Shown here in pieces: positions 34,501 to 43,853 of a stretch of DNA of 64,000 nt. The notes beneath the pieces were generated by a model. It was not told where the DNA came from. It did no database searches and saw only the letters and a program-made list of their open reading frames with translations. Each line of letters starts with the position of its first letter. Position 1 is the first letter of the stretch. The stretch is from Mytilus trossulus. Its lineage: Eukaryota; Mollusca; Bivalvia; Mytilida; Mytilidae. The position numbers and the translations under genes were made by a program. Where the stretch lies: NCBI RefSeq assembly GCF_036588685.1, contig NC_086386.1:21534931-21598930 (forward strand), read 5' to 3'.

Positions 34501-37009
34501 TACAATTTATCACGGTCCCTGGGAGACAAAGAAGCCATCAGTACTAACAGGGTACAGTTTGGTATTGCTATGGCCCACAAGATGATGAAGGGACTAGACA
34601 GCCACACAGTGATGGGAACAAGACCTGCATTGGAAAGATTGATCGAGTGGAAAAACGCTAGAGTTGATGAATTTGAAAAGCCCTTCCCAGAACCTAGTAA
34701 GTTTCCCTTCCTGTTTTAATATTATACACATTAAAATTTTCTATTTACAATTGTTTTTAAAAAAATTTAGTCTAGAGAGAATGTAATGTCACTTATTTTT
34801 ACAGTTTATTGTAAAAGATTTCATTGATGATTTGCACTTTAATATGTCTATCTACTGTATGAAATGGATGTAGTTATATTTATGTGTGAAAATGGAAAGC
34901 ATTACTAATTTAGAAAAAGAAAGTAAGCCATCAAGTTATCACATGTATGAAAGCAAAATTAATCGTACCAATTTTACCGCACCAGATGTGGATCTAAGTC
35001 TTCAGGTTAAAGTATAAATGTATTTATAGTCAGTAGAACATATTTTCAAATGACAAAAGGGAAATTTCTCTGACAAGCTTAAAAAAATCATTTACATAAA
35101 TATTCACGTAAGGTAGAATATTTAAAAAGACCACTGAGTTTTTCCCAAAATATTTAACATATTTCAATACAGACAGTATGTATATAAATTGTTTTCTGCC
35201 TCTATGTCAGATTCAATGCATTCATTGTCAGTTTTTGACTGTCCTTCTTGTATCTTTCGAACCTCTTTTATGTTTCAATTTTTGTTTAAATTAAGAAATA
35301 TTGGCTTGCATTATCATTACAAGTTTTTAACAAAGGACAGAAGTGCAAGTTTAATTATTTTAAGACAATATTGCAAACAAATAATGTTATCAAAATTTGA
35401 AAAGCAATTTCTTATTTATTGCAAATTCTATGCTGTGCCAAATTTTGCAATAGTTTGAAGAAAAAAACATTGGAAATATATCTGTTTAACAGAATGTGAT
35501 TATTCTAGTCATTTCATCAATCTGAATCTGTAAATAAAATTGATTCTATTTGTTAGTTCCTGAATGGGAGCTTAGGTAAGAGAGAATTGACAAAATAAAC
35601 TTTGGTTTGAAATGTTTTACAGCTAACTGCTGTGTTTTTGCTTTTTTCTGATGACGTTATATTTGGCTTACCAAAAAATATTATAACAACTTTGCTGAGT
35701 GTTATTTAAAGCATGGATGAGATTATTATTCTCATTATTTACATTATTCAAGAAGTTATAATTATGCATGGTGTGTTTTATAGAAAAGATAACATTCATT
35801 ACTTTGATAATAAATAATTTTAAGGTGCGAGGAATATTGCTTTTTAACTTCTCACAATGTTATTATATTATGGTGTAAAAAAATAATACAAGTATACCAG
35901 GTAATGGTAAATAAATAAACAGAACATTTTTGTCTTCATGAATTAGAGATATAAGACCAAAATTATTGAGTTTATTTAATTAAGAAATGGACCCTATATT
36001 TTTGCATTTTGCAAATCCTTACCAATTAATAGTTTCCTTAAAATTTAATATATGAAAAATAACAAATGAGATAAAATTTAATATATTACACTAAAAAAGG
36101 ATGAAAGCAAACAAAGGCGAAACACACACCCTTCTCATAGAAACCCTTGAATAATTTATATCGAATTATCTCCTTTCCTCTCCAACTTCAATTCATTTAT
36201 TATGCAGACATATCATTTCAACAATACTGATTTTACAAAACCTTAGGCCAAAAATTTACAAATGAAAACGACAGATGGGTTTGACTACTACGTTAGGCCC
36301 TTATTGTTAATGTTTATTTCCTCATTATATTTATCCGTCTTTGCCAACCCAAAATGAAGTTTAGCTACATTTCCAGTTCCTGATGCCTGCTATCCAGAAA
36401 TTAACATCTTATTACTGTTTAAAGGCTGGATTCATTTAGTAATGGTATTATGATACCCAAACAATCAAAGTTTTGGAAGTGAATAGGAGTGACCCTGTCT
36501 AGATCTGTCTGTCTGTCAATCTGTTTGTCTCTCTGTGTGGCTGGCTTTCTCTCTGTGTTATAATATTTTATGTCTTTGCTGAAGAGTATATTCTGCAATT
36601 AATAAAGAAAAAGGTTTTTGAATCTTTCAGTATTTTATTTTCAATAGTAAAAGATGCTCATACATATTTTTCTAATACACAGATTAAAAATACAGAAAAC
36701 ATCTTTGGGCAAAGAACTTTGCTCTTTTTATCCAAAATGACTTTAAAATTGTATATAATGCAATAGTTTATAATGTTTTTGTACCTTAAAAGGAAGTTCT
36801 CAATTGTCTGATTTTTCTAACCTTTCAATATTTTATCTACAGAAAAAGAAGAGCCAAAACCCAGAGAGCCAACGCCCCCACCACCACAGTCTCAAGTGAC
36901 TGAAGAAACAGAGCAGGAGCCACAGGAAGAGGAGAAAGTAGACGATACCAAAACTAAATCTGAGGGGTCTGAAGATACCTCATCTGTCACTGAAACTACA
37001 GCTAGCTGA
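28358..37009 (+). CDS. TTC29: Tetratricopeptide repeat protein 29 (axonemal), nine coding exons
   Basis: Nine exons join without a break into 510 aa: 28358-28563, 29782-30005, 30788-30973, 31662-31874, 32404-32489, 33191-33282, 33726-33849, 34462-34696 and 36843-37009. The N-terminus is basic and Pro-rich. It is followed by a helical region with SYKHNLCLDMLQDGYHKSF (about 73-91), a diagnostic TTC29 segment, and a coiled-coil-like EEERQRQ stretch. At least five TPR-like helical pairs lie from about 193 to 403 (for example LGHAYEQNGDGETALLHL, AIAKAYAKQGKVEESITYL, LGNIFNSLGRYSEATEYF). The C-terminus is acidic and Pro/Glu/Thr-rich. The length is close to vertebrate TTC29 (about 475 aa). In vertebrates TTC29 is needed for sperm flagellum/axoneme structure and ciliary motility, and a scaffold role is inferred here. 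The start is supported by AAACATGG context and by no upstream in-frame extension. Introns hold R3, R4 and a MITE. Confidence 0.92.
28832..29018 (+). repeat. Repeat R3 copy in TTC29 intron 1
   Basis: Contains CGTTGGTTTTCCCGTTTGAA, GTAATTTTGGGGCCCTTT, GTTCGGTGTGAGCCAAGGCT and CTCATTGGCACTCACACCAC. About 90% identical by eye to the reverse complement of 33892-34086 in intron 7. Confidence 0.8.
29782..30005 (+). CDS. TTC29: TTC29 exon 2
   Basis: Acceptor ATTTTAATAG. Encodes residues 69-143, including the conserved LDMLQDGYHKSFSELF segment and a Glu/Gln-rich helix. Ends at phase 1 before GTATAT. Confidence 0.88.
30788..30973 (+). CDS. TTC29: TTC29 exon 3
   Basis: Acceptor TTTTTCCAG, donor CAAG|GTAATT. 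Encodes YELARYFQSGGDKWLADHFF and the first helix of a TPR (GYLNVGLALEEQ). Phase 1 in and out. It has no ATG-led open frame of its own. Confidence 0.9.
31385..32010 (+). repeat. Repeat R4 tails in TTC29 introns 3 and 4
   Basis: Two separate short R4 pieces flank exon 4. One is at about 31388-31440 (TGTCTCTTTGACACATTCCCC) in intron 3. The other is at about 31905-32010 (GTTGAAGACCCATTGGTGGCC ... TCTTTGAAATATTCCCC) in intron 4. The second shows the uninterrupted R4 sequence at the site where the 7.9-kb copy carries an insertion. Exon 4 itself is not repeat-derived. Confidence 0.6.
31662..31874 (+). CDS. TTC29: TTC29 exon 4
   Basis: Acceptor TATACCTACAG, donor A|GTAAGT. Encodes GDVLSAAEHFEAYYKLS (second helix of the TPR begun in exon 3) and a further pair ending ALKLATES. 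Phase 1 in and out. Confidence 0.9.
32404..32489 (+). CDS. TTC29: TTC29 exon 5
   Basis: Acceptor ACATTTTAG. Encodes ELQGIASYRLGHAYEQ. The end is set by frame: CTA TTG then donor GTTGGT, phase 0, matching exon 6. GTTGGT is a weak donor context. The nearby GTATTT at 32494 would break the frame. Confidence 0.85.
32881..33020. mobile_element. 140-bp MITE with inverted ends and 5-bp target duplication, TTC29 intron 5
   Basis: The ends CATACCCGTAGCCAGG (32881-32896) and the complement of CAGGCCCGTAGCCAGG (33005-33020) form 16-bp terminal inverted repeats, 14 of 16 matching. The element is flanked on both sides by TTGTG (32876-32880 and 33021-33025), a perfect 5-bp direct repeat. CCCGTAGCCAGG-type ends are common on DNA elements of marine invertebrates. 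The superfamily is not assigned. Confidence 0.85.
33191..33282 (+). CDS. TTC29: TTC29 exon 6
   Basis: Acceptor TTATTTTTCAG, donor AA|GTAGGT. Encodes HLNEYLKICTAES and the first helix ACDAIAKAYA of the next TPR. Phase 0 in, phase 2 out. Confidence 0.9.
33453..33504. repeat. Perfect 24-bp-arm palindrome, TTC29 intron 6
   Basis: 33453-33476 and 33481-33504 are exact reverse complements (starting ATAATGTTTTCAAAC) around a 4-nt loop AGTA. Could be a short foldback insertion or a recent inverted duplication. Confidence 0.9.
33726..33849 (+). CDS. TTC29: TTC29 exon 7
   Basis: Acceptor ATTTTACAG, donor CTG|GTAAGC. Encodes QGKVEESITYLKKFVEVAE and ACHNLGNIFNSL. Phase 2 in, phase 0 out. Confidence 0.9.
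33892..34086 (-). repeat. Repeat R3 copy in TTC29 intron 7
   Basis: Inverse of the copy at 28832-29018, starting GGAAGATGTGGTGTGAGTGC and ending CCAACGATCTAATC. The minus-strand open frame 33867-34109 belongs to this repeat. Confidence 0.8.
34462..34696 (+). CDS. TTC29: TTC29 exon 8
   Basis: Acceptor ACTATTTTAG, donor A|GTAAGT. Encodes GRYSEATEYFSKSYNLSRSL and the post-TPR conserved region with FGIAMAHKMMKG and LIEWKNARVDEFEKPFPEP. Confidence 0.92.
36508..36556 (+). repeat. Degenerate TCTG/TCTC simple repeat, TTC29 intron 8
   Basis: A CTGTCTGTCTGTCAATCTG run followed by CTCTCTGTG words. An imperfect tetranucleotide microsatellite. Confidence 0.7.
36843..37009 (+). CDS. TTC29: TTC29 exon 9 (terminal)
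   Basis: Acceptor TATCTACAG. Encodes an acidic, proline-rich tail (KKEEPKPREPTPPPP, then Glu/Thr/Ser-rich) ending at TGA 37007-37009. The low-complexity tail is expected to be disordered. Confidence 0.88.
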
Positions 37010-37726
37010 AATACTACAAACAATTAACTAATCATTGTATACATCTTTGTTGATTCAGTATTGAATAGAACATTTTCTGCTGAAAATTTGTGGTTTATTT
37101 CAAAGGAATGAATTGAAAGATACAAAGGTTTCTTACGATTTAAAAAAAAAGCAAGATTTACTCTATTTTATCCCTCCTCTGAAAAAAAAAACATAAGAAG
37201 AAACAATAGTCCTTTTAAGCATTCCTTTTCAAATGAATATCATATGATATGGGTGATTTTTCAGTACTATATTTGTGTTGATACTCATTTCCACAACTTA
37301 GAATTCTTTTCAATATTTTTTTTCATAAATTTAAAATACTGAATGGAATTCTATGTTTTATAATTCATTTGAATATAAGTGCTTTGATTTCAATTATGAA
37401 TTTTCTGATAGCATTCTTGTACTTTATACTTAATGGACAGCATTAGTAATAAACTTTTCTTCTGTCTTCCAGTCTTACTCTTAAATGAACTTAAATAGGT
37501 GCCTTTTTTGTATTTTGGTCTATTGTAGATGTAAGTGGCTTATCACATTTTGTAATGCTCTGTTTCTTTCTTTTCTTTCAATAATAATAGGAAATTTATT
37601 TTTATATTTCGACTTTGTACTATTGTCATGTCAATGTGCATTACATTGTGTCATATTTTGTGTAAATTATTATATTTATTTGAAAGGAGATATTCCGTCC
37701 ATTTTAACTTGAAAGTACAGAAAATC

Positions 37727-37732
37727 AATAAA
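37727..37732 (+). promoter_or_regulatory. Candidate TTC29 polyadenylation signal
   Basis: AATAAA about 720 bp after the stop codon, followed by a GTTGTGTT-type GT-rich stretch. Another hexamer (AATAAA near 37449) is closer, and either could be used. Confidence 0.35.
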
Positions 37733-38690
37733 GAGATTCTGTACTGAGTTGTGTTACAATTCTGTTTACATTTTTTTAACTGCTGCTTTTAAAATTGCAG
37801 AAGGAATGTTTTTTAATTTATAAATTGTTTTCAGATTAACTGATCTTTAATGCAAAATTTGGTTGTTTAAGTTCCCATGAAACATAATAGGTAAAACTTA
37901 ATTTATTTCAAGTCCTGTTTCAAAAAAAGTGTTTCATTTTCTTATATAATAAAATAAATTTCGGAGATAAAAACATATTTCTGAAAAAAAGAAAATGGAA
38001 AAACTATATTATAATGTGACAAAGGACACAATTGAGTTTGAAACGTCTTAAAGGATTTAGTTTTAAAAGAAGAGTTGATTTGTTTTGTATTCTGTGATAT
38101 ATTTATCTGATATGTAATAAAACATATATTTTTCATTCATGTTATTTTCTAATCTTTCATATACAAATTGTTATATGTAAGTATATGAAAGATTAATTCA
38201 TTAGAAAATTTAAAGAATAAAGTATAAAAAGTCTTTGGTATTGTTATCAGATAAAAAAAAACTTGTTTATCTCTTATATGCTAATTTTCATACCTGCCAA
38301 CCTTAAATTGGGATATCCCAAATGAGGGGATTTGACAGGACTTAAGATTGTTTTGATATGATAAAGTGAACACCTCAAAACAGACATTCAAATGAGTTTA
38401 AAGGGTAATTAAGCACATACATACTCATTCAAACAGTACACTTGTAGATTAAAAAAACAATTGTGACAATATAAAAGAGGGTCAACTTGCTCTTTTTTAA
38501 CAATCCCCTAAAGAGATTTTGAAAAAATATTGGAGGTATACATGTTCTACCATAGAGTTATCGTTTTCTTTTTAAATAAATAAAAGTTATAAATCTTTTT
38601 CATAATTAGACGTTGATTAAACAGTATAACAGTAACCGTAAAAAATAATTTCAAAGACCAAAAGGTCTAAAACTTTGTATGTCAGATGTG
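37733..38690. other. No gene seen; hairpin at 38150-38195
   Basis: Intergenic AT-rich sequence. 38150-38164 and 38181-38195 are perfect 15-bp inverted arms (TAATCTTTCATATAC). No supported ORF. Confidence 0.5.
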
Positions 38691-38694
38691 TGAT

Positions 38695-39130
38695 AACAAC
38701 ATTAAGGGTACCAATTTTCCTGCACCAGATGTGCATTCGACACTACATGTCTCTTCAGTGATGCTCTTGGCCAAAATATTTGAAATCCAAAGCTAATAAA
38801 AGATGAAGAGCTTTAATCCAAAAGGTCCAAAAAGTATAGCCAAATCCGCATATGCATGAGAGAGATACATTCCTTAATTTATACTAATTTCTAACACTTT
38901 GTAACAGCAAATTTTAATAACACAAAGAAATCTGTATTTTCATGTACTGGCTACTGGGCTGGTGATACCCTCGGAGACTAACAGTCTACCAGCAGATGTT
39001 TCGACCCAGTTGTAGTAATAAAATTCATGGTACCAATTTTCTGCACCAGATGCGCATTTCAACAATACATGTCTTTTGAGTGATGCTGACTAAACTACAA
39101 AAGACTCATCAATTTACAGATTAAAAAGAT
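38695..39130 (-). repeat. Interspersed repeat R1, inverted copies
   Basis: Inverted R1 tails (GGTACCAATTTTCCTGCACCAGATGTGCATT near 38707; a second near 39030) and body pieces (CTACTGGGCTGGTGATACCCTCGG near 38950). The order, read in reverse, matches body then tail. Confidence 0.6.
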
Positions 39131-39689
39131 TGAATCCAAATAAAGTATCAAGTTGAATAGTATTGAGTACCAAACATTCTGAACGTTTTTATCAAATACA
39201 GCTAAGATTACTTCCTGGATACAAAACACCATATCCAGTAACATTCAAAACAAGAACTCGAAGAAAAAAATCGCAACAACAATAGACGATAAAAATAAAC
39301 ATTCCTGCAAGAGAGCTAGAATTTTTAGTCTTGAAAAAAAAGATAACAGAAACAAAGAAAAACACACACAAAATACACGATGAAAAAGTTAAGGAAAGGA
39401 TACAAAATTTCAACATGAAATGCATGATAGCACTCCTGATATGAACACTCACCAGAGCAATACATACAATCATCAGCATCATAGTAATTATTGGTCTTTT
39501 CATAACCACTCCTGTAAATCAAAACAACAATGAAGCAACCAAGAACACGAAATAATGGAAAAAGGATTTGGTCCTGTTATATAAATATATCATTACTCAT
39601 TAGTACTTCTCTGAACTTGCAATCCAGAATGGTAATTCCACCTCCAACTCACGTTCCTTTTAAACAAACACCTTATATCATGGTCAAGT

Positions 39690-40330
39690 TGCCTATTTAA
39701 ACAAAATGGGGTATATTGTCGGCATTCCTATGGGAATGAACTGTGCGCCTCACCTTGCCGACCTCTTCTTATTTTCATATGAGTCGAAGTTTCTTCAGAC
39801 ACTTGTCAAAAACAAGAAGATCAAAGAAGCCAAGTTATTTTATTTCACTTTCAGATATATTGATGATGTTCTTTCCACTTACAATTCGAACTTTTCTGAT
39901 TGGGTTCCATTAATATACATACAAGAACTAGAAATTAAAGAGACAACAGACACGGCTTCCTCCGCCTCATTTTTAGACTTATACCTCGATTTGACATACA
40001 CAGTCATCTCAGTACCAGTATCTATGACAAACAAGACGATTTTAATTTTGAAATTATCAATTTCACCCACCTTAGTAGTAATATACTAACTTCACCTGCA
40101 TATGGAATATACATTTCCCAAGTTATTCGGTATCCAAGAGCTTGCAGCTCCTATTCAGTCTTTGTAATACGTCACCAGTGTCTGAGCAGAAAGTTGATGA
40201 ACCAGGGGTATGTCAAAGAACGTCTTGTCCTTTCTCTAAAAAAAATTTCATCGGAAGGTACCAAGAACTTGTTGATAAATATTCCGTATCAACTTCACAA
40301 ATACTATAAGATCAACTGGACACTTAATCA
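39690..40330 (+). pseudogene. Penelope-like reverse transcriptase, C-terminal half (copy 1, family P2)
   Basis: Encodes VGIPMGMNCAPHLADLFLFS and the catalytic FRYIDDVLS, then LEIKETTDTASSASFLDLYL, all typical of Penelope-like element reverse transcriptases. A frameshift at about 40005-40020 moves the rest to another frame (YDKQDDFNFEIINF, SPAYGIYISQVIRY, RKLMNQGYVKERL, VDKYSVSTS). The N-terminal half and any GIY-YIG endonuclease are absent. The copy is cut just before its 3' untranslated region, where the second copy begins. Confidence 0.85.
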
Positions 40331-40334
40331 GAAT

Positions 40335-41325
40335 GGGTCAAAACAATCAGGTCTCTGATAAAACGTCACATTCTTAAGTTGAAAAACTGTGTGAATGATC
40401 GACCTAAGTCCATTTTCAGTGACAAAAAGGCTGTTAAATGTCTATCATCTCTTCAAGATAAGTATGTTGTTGTTCCTGCGGACAAAGCTTCAAATAATAT
40501 TGTCTTTATTTGTAAATCGTATTACTACGAGTGTCTTATAAAATAATTAGGAATAAATGAGCACTCAGGTAATCCCACATACAAAAACATATCATTTGAC
40601 AAGGATGAGATTTAGGCGAATCATAAGTCCTTCATGGCTTCTATGAACATTGCAATGAACAACGAAACGGAGGACTTACCTTGTTTGTATTTGATACCTA
40701 AACTTCACAAAATCCCGTACAAACAACGGTACATTGCCGGCTCATCTGCATGTTCTACTGAATAATTGTTCATTAGATTGACTAAAACTCTGTCCGCAGA
40801 TAAGGAGGGTCTTCAGATGTACTGTGAAACTGTTTACTCGCGTAGTGGTATTAACCATATGTGGTTGTACCAAGAACTTGCTGCTAAATATTCCGTTTCA
40901 ACTTCACAAATAATACAATATGGTCTTGGAGTATAGATTTTGCGTACTGACGTTGGATGTCATCATAATAACGTGTTATAGTGTTCTTTTATTTGTATTT
41001 ATTAATATCACTTTTACTGTTAAGTCAGGTTTTTTTTAGATATTCATTTGACGTGACTCTGTGTTTATGTAAAACATCATACTTTGAACGACAAAATTAT
41101 TTATTTAATTAATATTACTTTTACTCATGGATCTTGTCTGCTTTTTATGATTTAAATTTGACGTGACTCTGTACTTATTTATCCGGTCATACTTTGAACC
41201 ACACAATTATTTTATTTATTATTATTACTTTTACTGTCAAGTCTGTTTTTTGTTATATCTGCTTTACGTGACTCTGCATTTATGTATGCCGTCATAATTT
41301 GAACGACAAAATTATTTATGTGTAC
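40335..41325 (+). pseudogene. Penelope-like element, N-terminal part with internal deletion (copy 2, family P2)
   Basis: Encodes the upstream part of the same ORF type: DRPKSIFSDKKAVKCLSSLQ, DKYVVVPADKASNNIVFICK, YLIPKLHKIPYKQRYIAGSS, YCETVYSRSGINHMW. At least three in-frame stops interrupt it (after CLIK, DEI and CSTE). At about 40865 it jumps directly to the C-terminal end (YQELAAKYSVSTSQ), so the GIPMG/YIDD core is deleted. The 3' untranslated region follows to about 41325. Confidence 0.8.
41010..41316 (+). repeat. Three-copy tandem repeat, unit about 100-110 bp, in Penelope-like 3' UTR
   Basis: Each unit has ACTTTTACT, a T-rich stretch, TT(T/A)GACGTGACTCTG or close, GTCATAxTTTGAACxAC, and AATTATTTATT. 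The copies are clearly diverged. A related single unit follows the P2 fragment at 14274. Confidence 0.75.
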
Positions 41326-41825
41326 CTGTGCGAATTTCAAACGCGCAATTTTACACCAGCACTGAAAACCTTCCATCCTTTACGGGTAGACTTTATATAG
41401 ATAAAAAAAAATCGTATAAGATAAGCGCAATGAGGATGTTAAATTTGATGTATGACTATTTGTGCTTCTTCGTTACATTTGTTGTTTTCAAAGTGATTAA
41501 GATGATAACACAATGTTGACTGCTGTATTCCTATTTTTGACATTTTTACTCTTTGAGGTTTTTTTTTATTTTGTTCACGCATCGTTGACAATGTAATGGA
41601 ATTTGATGCGACTGTCATACAAGTGAGAGGTTTAGCTAGCTATAAAACAAGGTTCAATCCACCATTTTCAACATTAGAAAATGCCTGTACCAAGAAAGGA
41701 ATATGACAGTTGTTATCTATTCGTTTGATGTGTTTGGACTTTTGATTTTGGACTTTACTTTTTTAATTTTCCTCAGAGTTCAGTATTTTTGTGTTTTTAC
41801 TTTTTACTTATACTTATAATAAATA
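41325..41825 (+). repeat. Repeat R2, near-complete copy
   Basis: The longest plus-strand R2 copy and the inverse of 12545-13000. It includes CATCCTTTACGGGTAGAC, TTGTGCTTCTTCGTTACATTTG, TGGAATTTGATGCGACTGTC and AAAATGCCTGTACCAAGAAAGG. The open frame 41328-41519 is inside it. Confidence 0.75.
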
Positions 41826-43853
41826 TTTTATGAAGAACTTTGTACCATCACGGATCCCACAACCTGTTGTAAATTAACTGATAGAATTCAATTATCTTAT
41901 AAACTTTTCAGATAATTAAAAATCGAAAATTAAGAAAGTAATACAATTTTGGTACTCCATATCCTCATTATCTTATGATCTCGATATTTAGATCATGCAA
42001 AGAAAAGCTTTTGCCAAATATGACGAGGACTTAATTATGTTAAACTATTATGAATACGACAATTTAAATTGTATATATGCAATATTTGTCAAAGTCTCGT
42101 TGAAAAATACCATAAGGAAAACCCATCAAAGTTTTCCCCACATATTGATAATGATATCAAAACTTGAATTGATTGATTGATTGATTCTTGTTTGTTTTAC
42201 GCCGCATTAGCACAAAATGGCTATATCGCGGCGAGAGCTAATTCGAATATTTTTACATTTTAAAGCATATTTAAAAATCAGACAAAAGGTACTTCAATAA
42301 ACTAAAATTCTAGACTAAAGCAAATTGATTATTTACAAATAAAAATCAACAGTAAGATAAGGTGATAAAAACTAATATCGTCTTAAATATAATAACATTT
42401 TTATATTTTATAATATACATGTATTCCAATTAATTGAATTGAACAATTAAACATATGAATCAATATCTTCAGAAAGCACATGAAATTTTGAGAACGAAAA
42501 TACTCAACACCATCAAGGAAAACTATTCAATACCTAAATCTGTCCAAACAGGAATTCTAAATCAGTAACAAAGGGTGGAAAGTAATCCCATGGATGTACA
42601 GTGGAATCACTGTTACTCCTATTTTTTAAAGGTCCACAAATAATGTGAAGCTTTAATTATACCCAAGCACATATCTATAATTAAATGACGGATTTGTCAC
42701 CTTTTGGTCGTGTAACCCCACATATTTATTTAGTATTATACGTGCATGCATATATCTTTTCGATTTGATATTCTATTATACAAAAAATAGATACTTATCA
42801 CATAATGTTAATGTGTGGCGTTGAATGGGGATTCATAAGACCTCCATTCATTTTGACCGTTTTCAGGGAGACAATAAACGAACCTAGAACTGTCCCCCTC
42901 TTGCACATATCTCTACCCTAACGGCTCTTTAGGGTGAGTGTCAAATAATTTCCTAGGGTTCACTTGTGTCATCAAGAGGAATCCCCTCCACTTCTGGTAT
43001 CTTCGCAGTACACATAATTCAGGTTGTTTGCATTTAAAACATCTGTGAGACTGATGTTTTCAGAGGTCTGTGTAAACAGAGGGGGGTTCCAGTCCACTCT
43101 TGCACGTAGGAGGGATGTTTTGACGCTTATGTTATCATAGGCCTATTAAATAACCACACATATATATTTTGTACATATACTTGTTGTATCATTAGTAATA
43201 AATATTATATATTCTTTCTAAAATTTGTATTGTCTGTTTTTCTGCACCAGTAGTCGTCCGTTTATAAATGTTAAAATAACACGAATTTTTCTTACATTTT
43301 ATTTTACGTAAAGTGATATTTGGTGCAAATACCCTGACTAATCGAAACACTTTAATGTATAGATAAAATTGATTGGCTTATTTCTAACTAGTCAAAGTTC
43401 AGAAAAATATCGGATTACAGTAGCTTTTAAAAAACATCGTCCAGTGTTGTAAGTTGCTCTTGACATAGTCTTAGATATATGTTTCATTATAAATCTCATT
43501 AGATCATAAATTAAAACTGACCTGAGATGTAGATCAAATAGGCTGAAAAGGATTTATCATGTATGTGTATTGGGTAGTAATAAAATCAGTAATGTAAAGA
43601 CATGACCCATAAACTATCAATACAATAATACAAACGTGCAAGGAAAGCAGAACTGGATTACTGTTTAAAGCTTTTTCTGAATAGTAACCAAAAAACACGG
43701 AAGAATCCTAGTATCATATCACAAGTCATGTTTAAAACCTTTTACCAATTTGTCACGTGATAAGTTCTTATACATTTAAGGAGGGGTTGCAGTATCAAAG
43801 ATCCAAATTCTCCAAAAATTTACTGATAGAAATAGACGTAATTGTAGAACGTA
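41826..43853. other. No gene seen; upstream region of the LRR-Ig gene
   Basis: AT-rich sequence, with an ATTGATTGATTGATTGATTC run at about 42170. A less AT-rich segment lies at about 42815-43145 (CTGTCCCCCTCTTGCACAT, GGGGGGTTCCAGTCCACTC), whose nature I cannot tell. The promoter of the LRR-Ig gene should be just left of 43854, but no confident TATA element was assigned. Confidence 0.4.
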
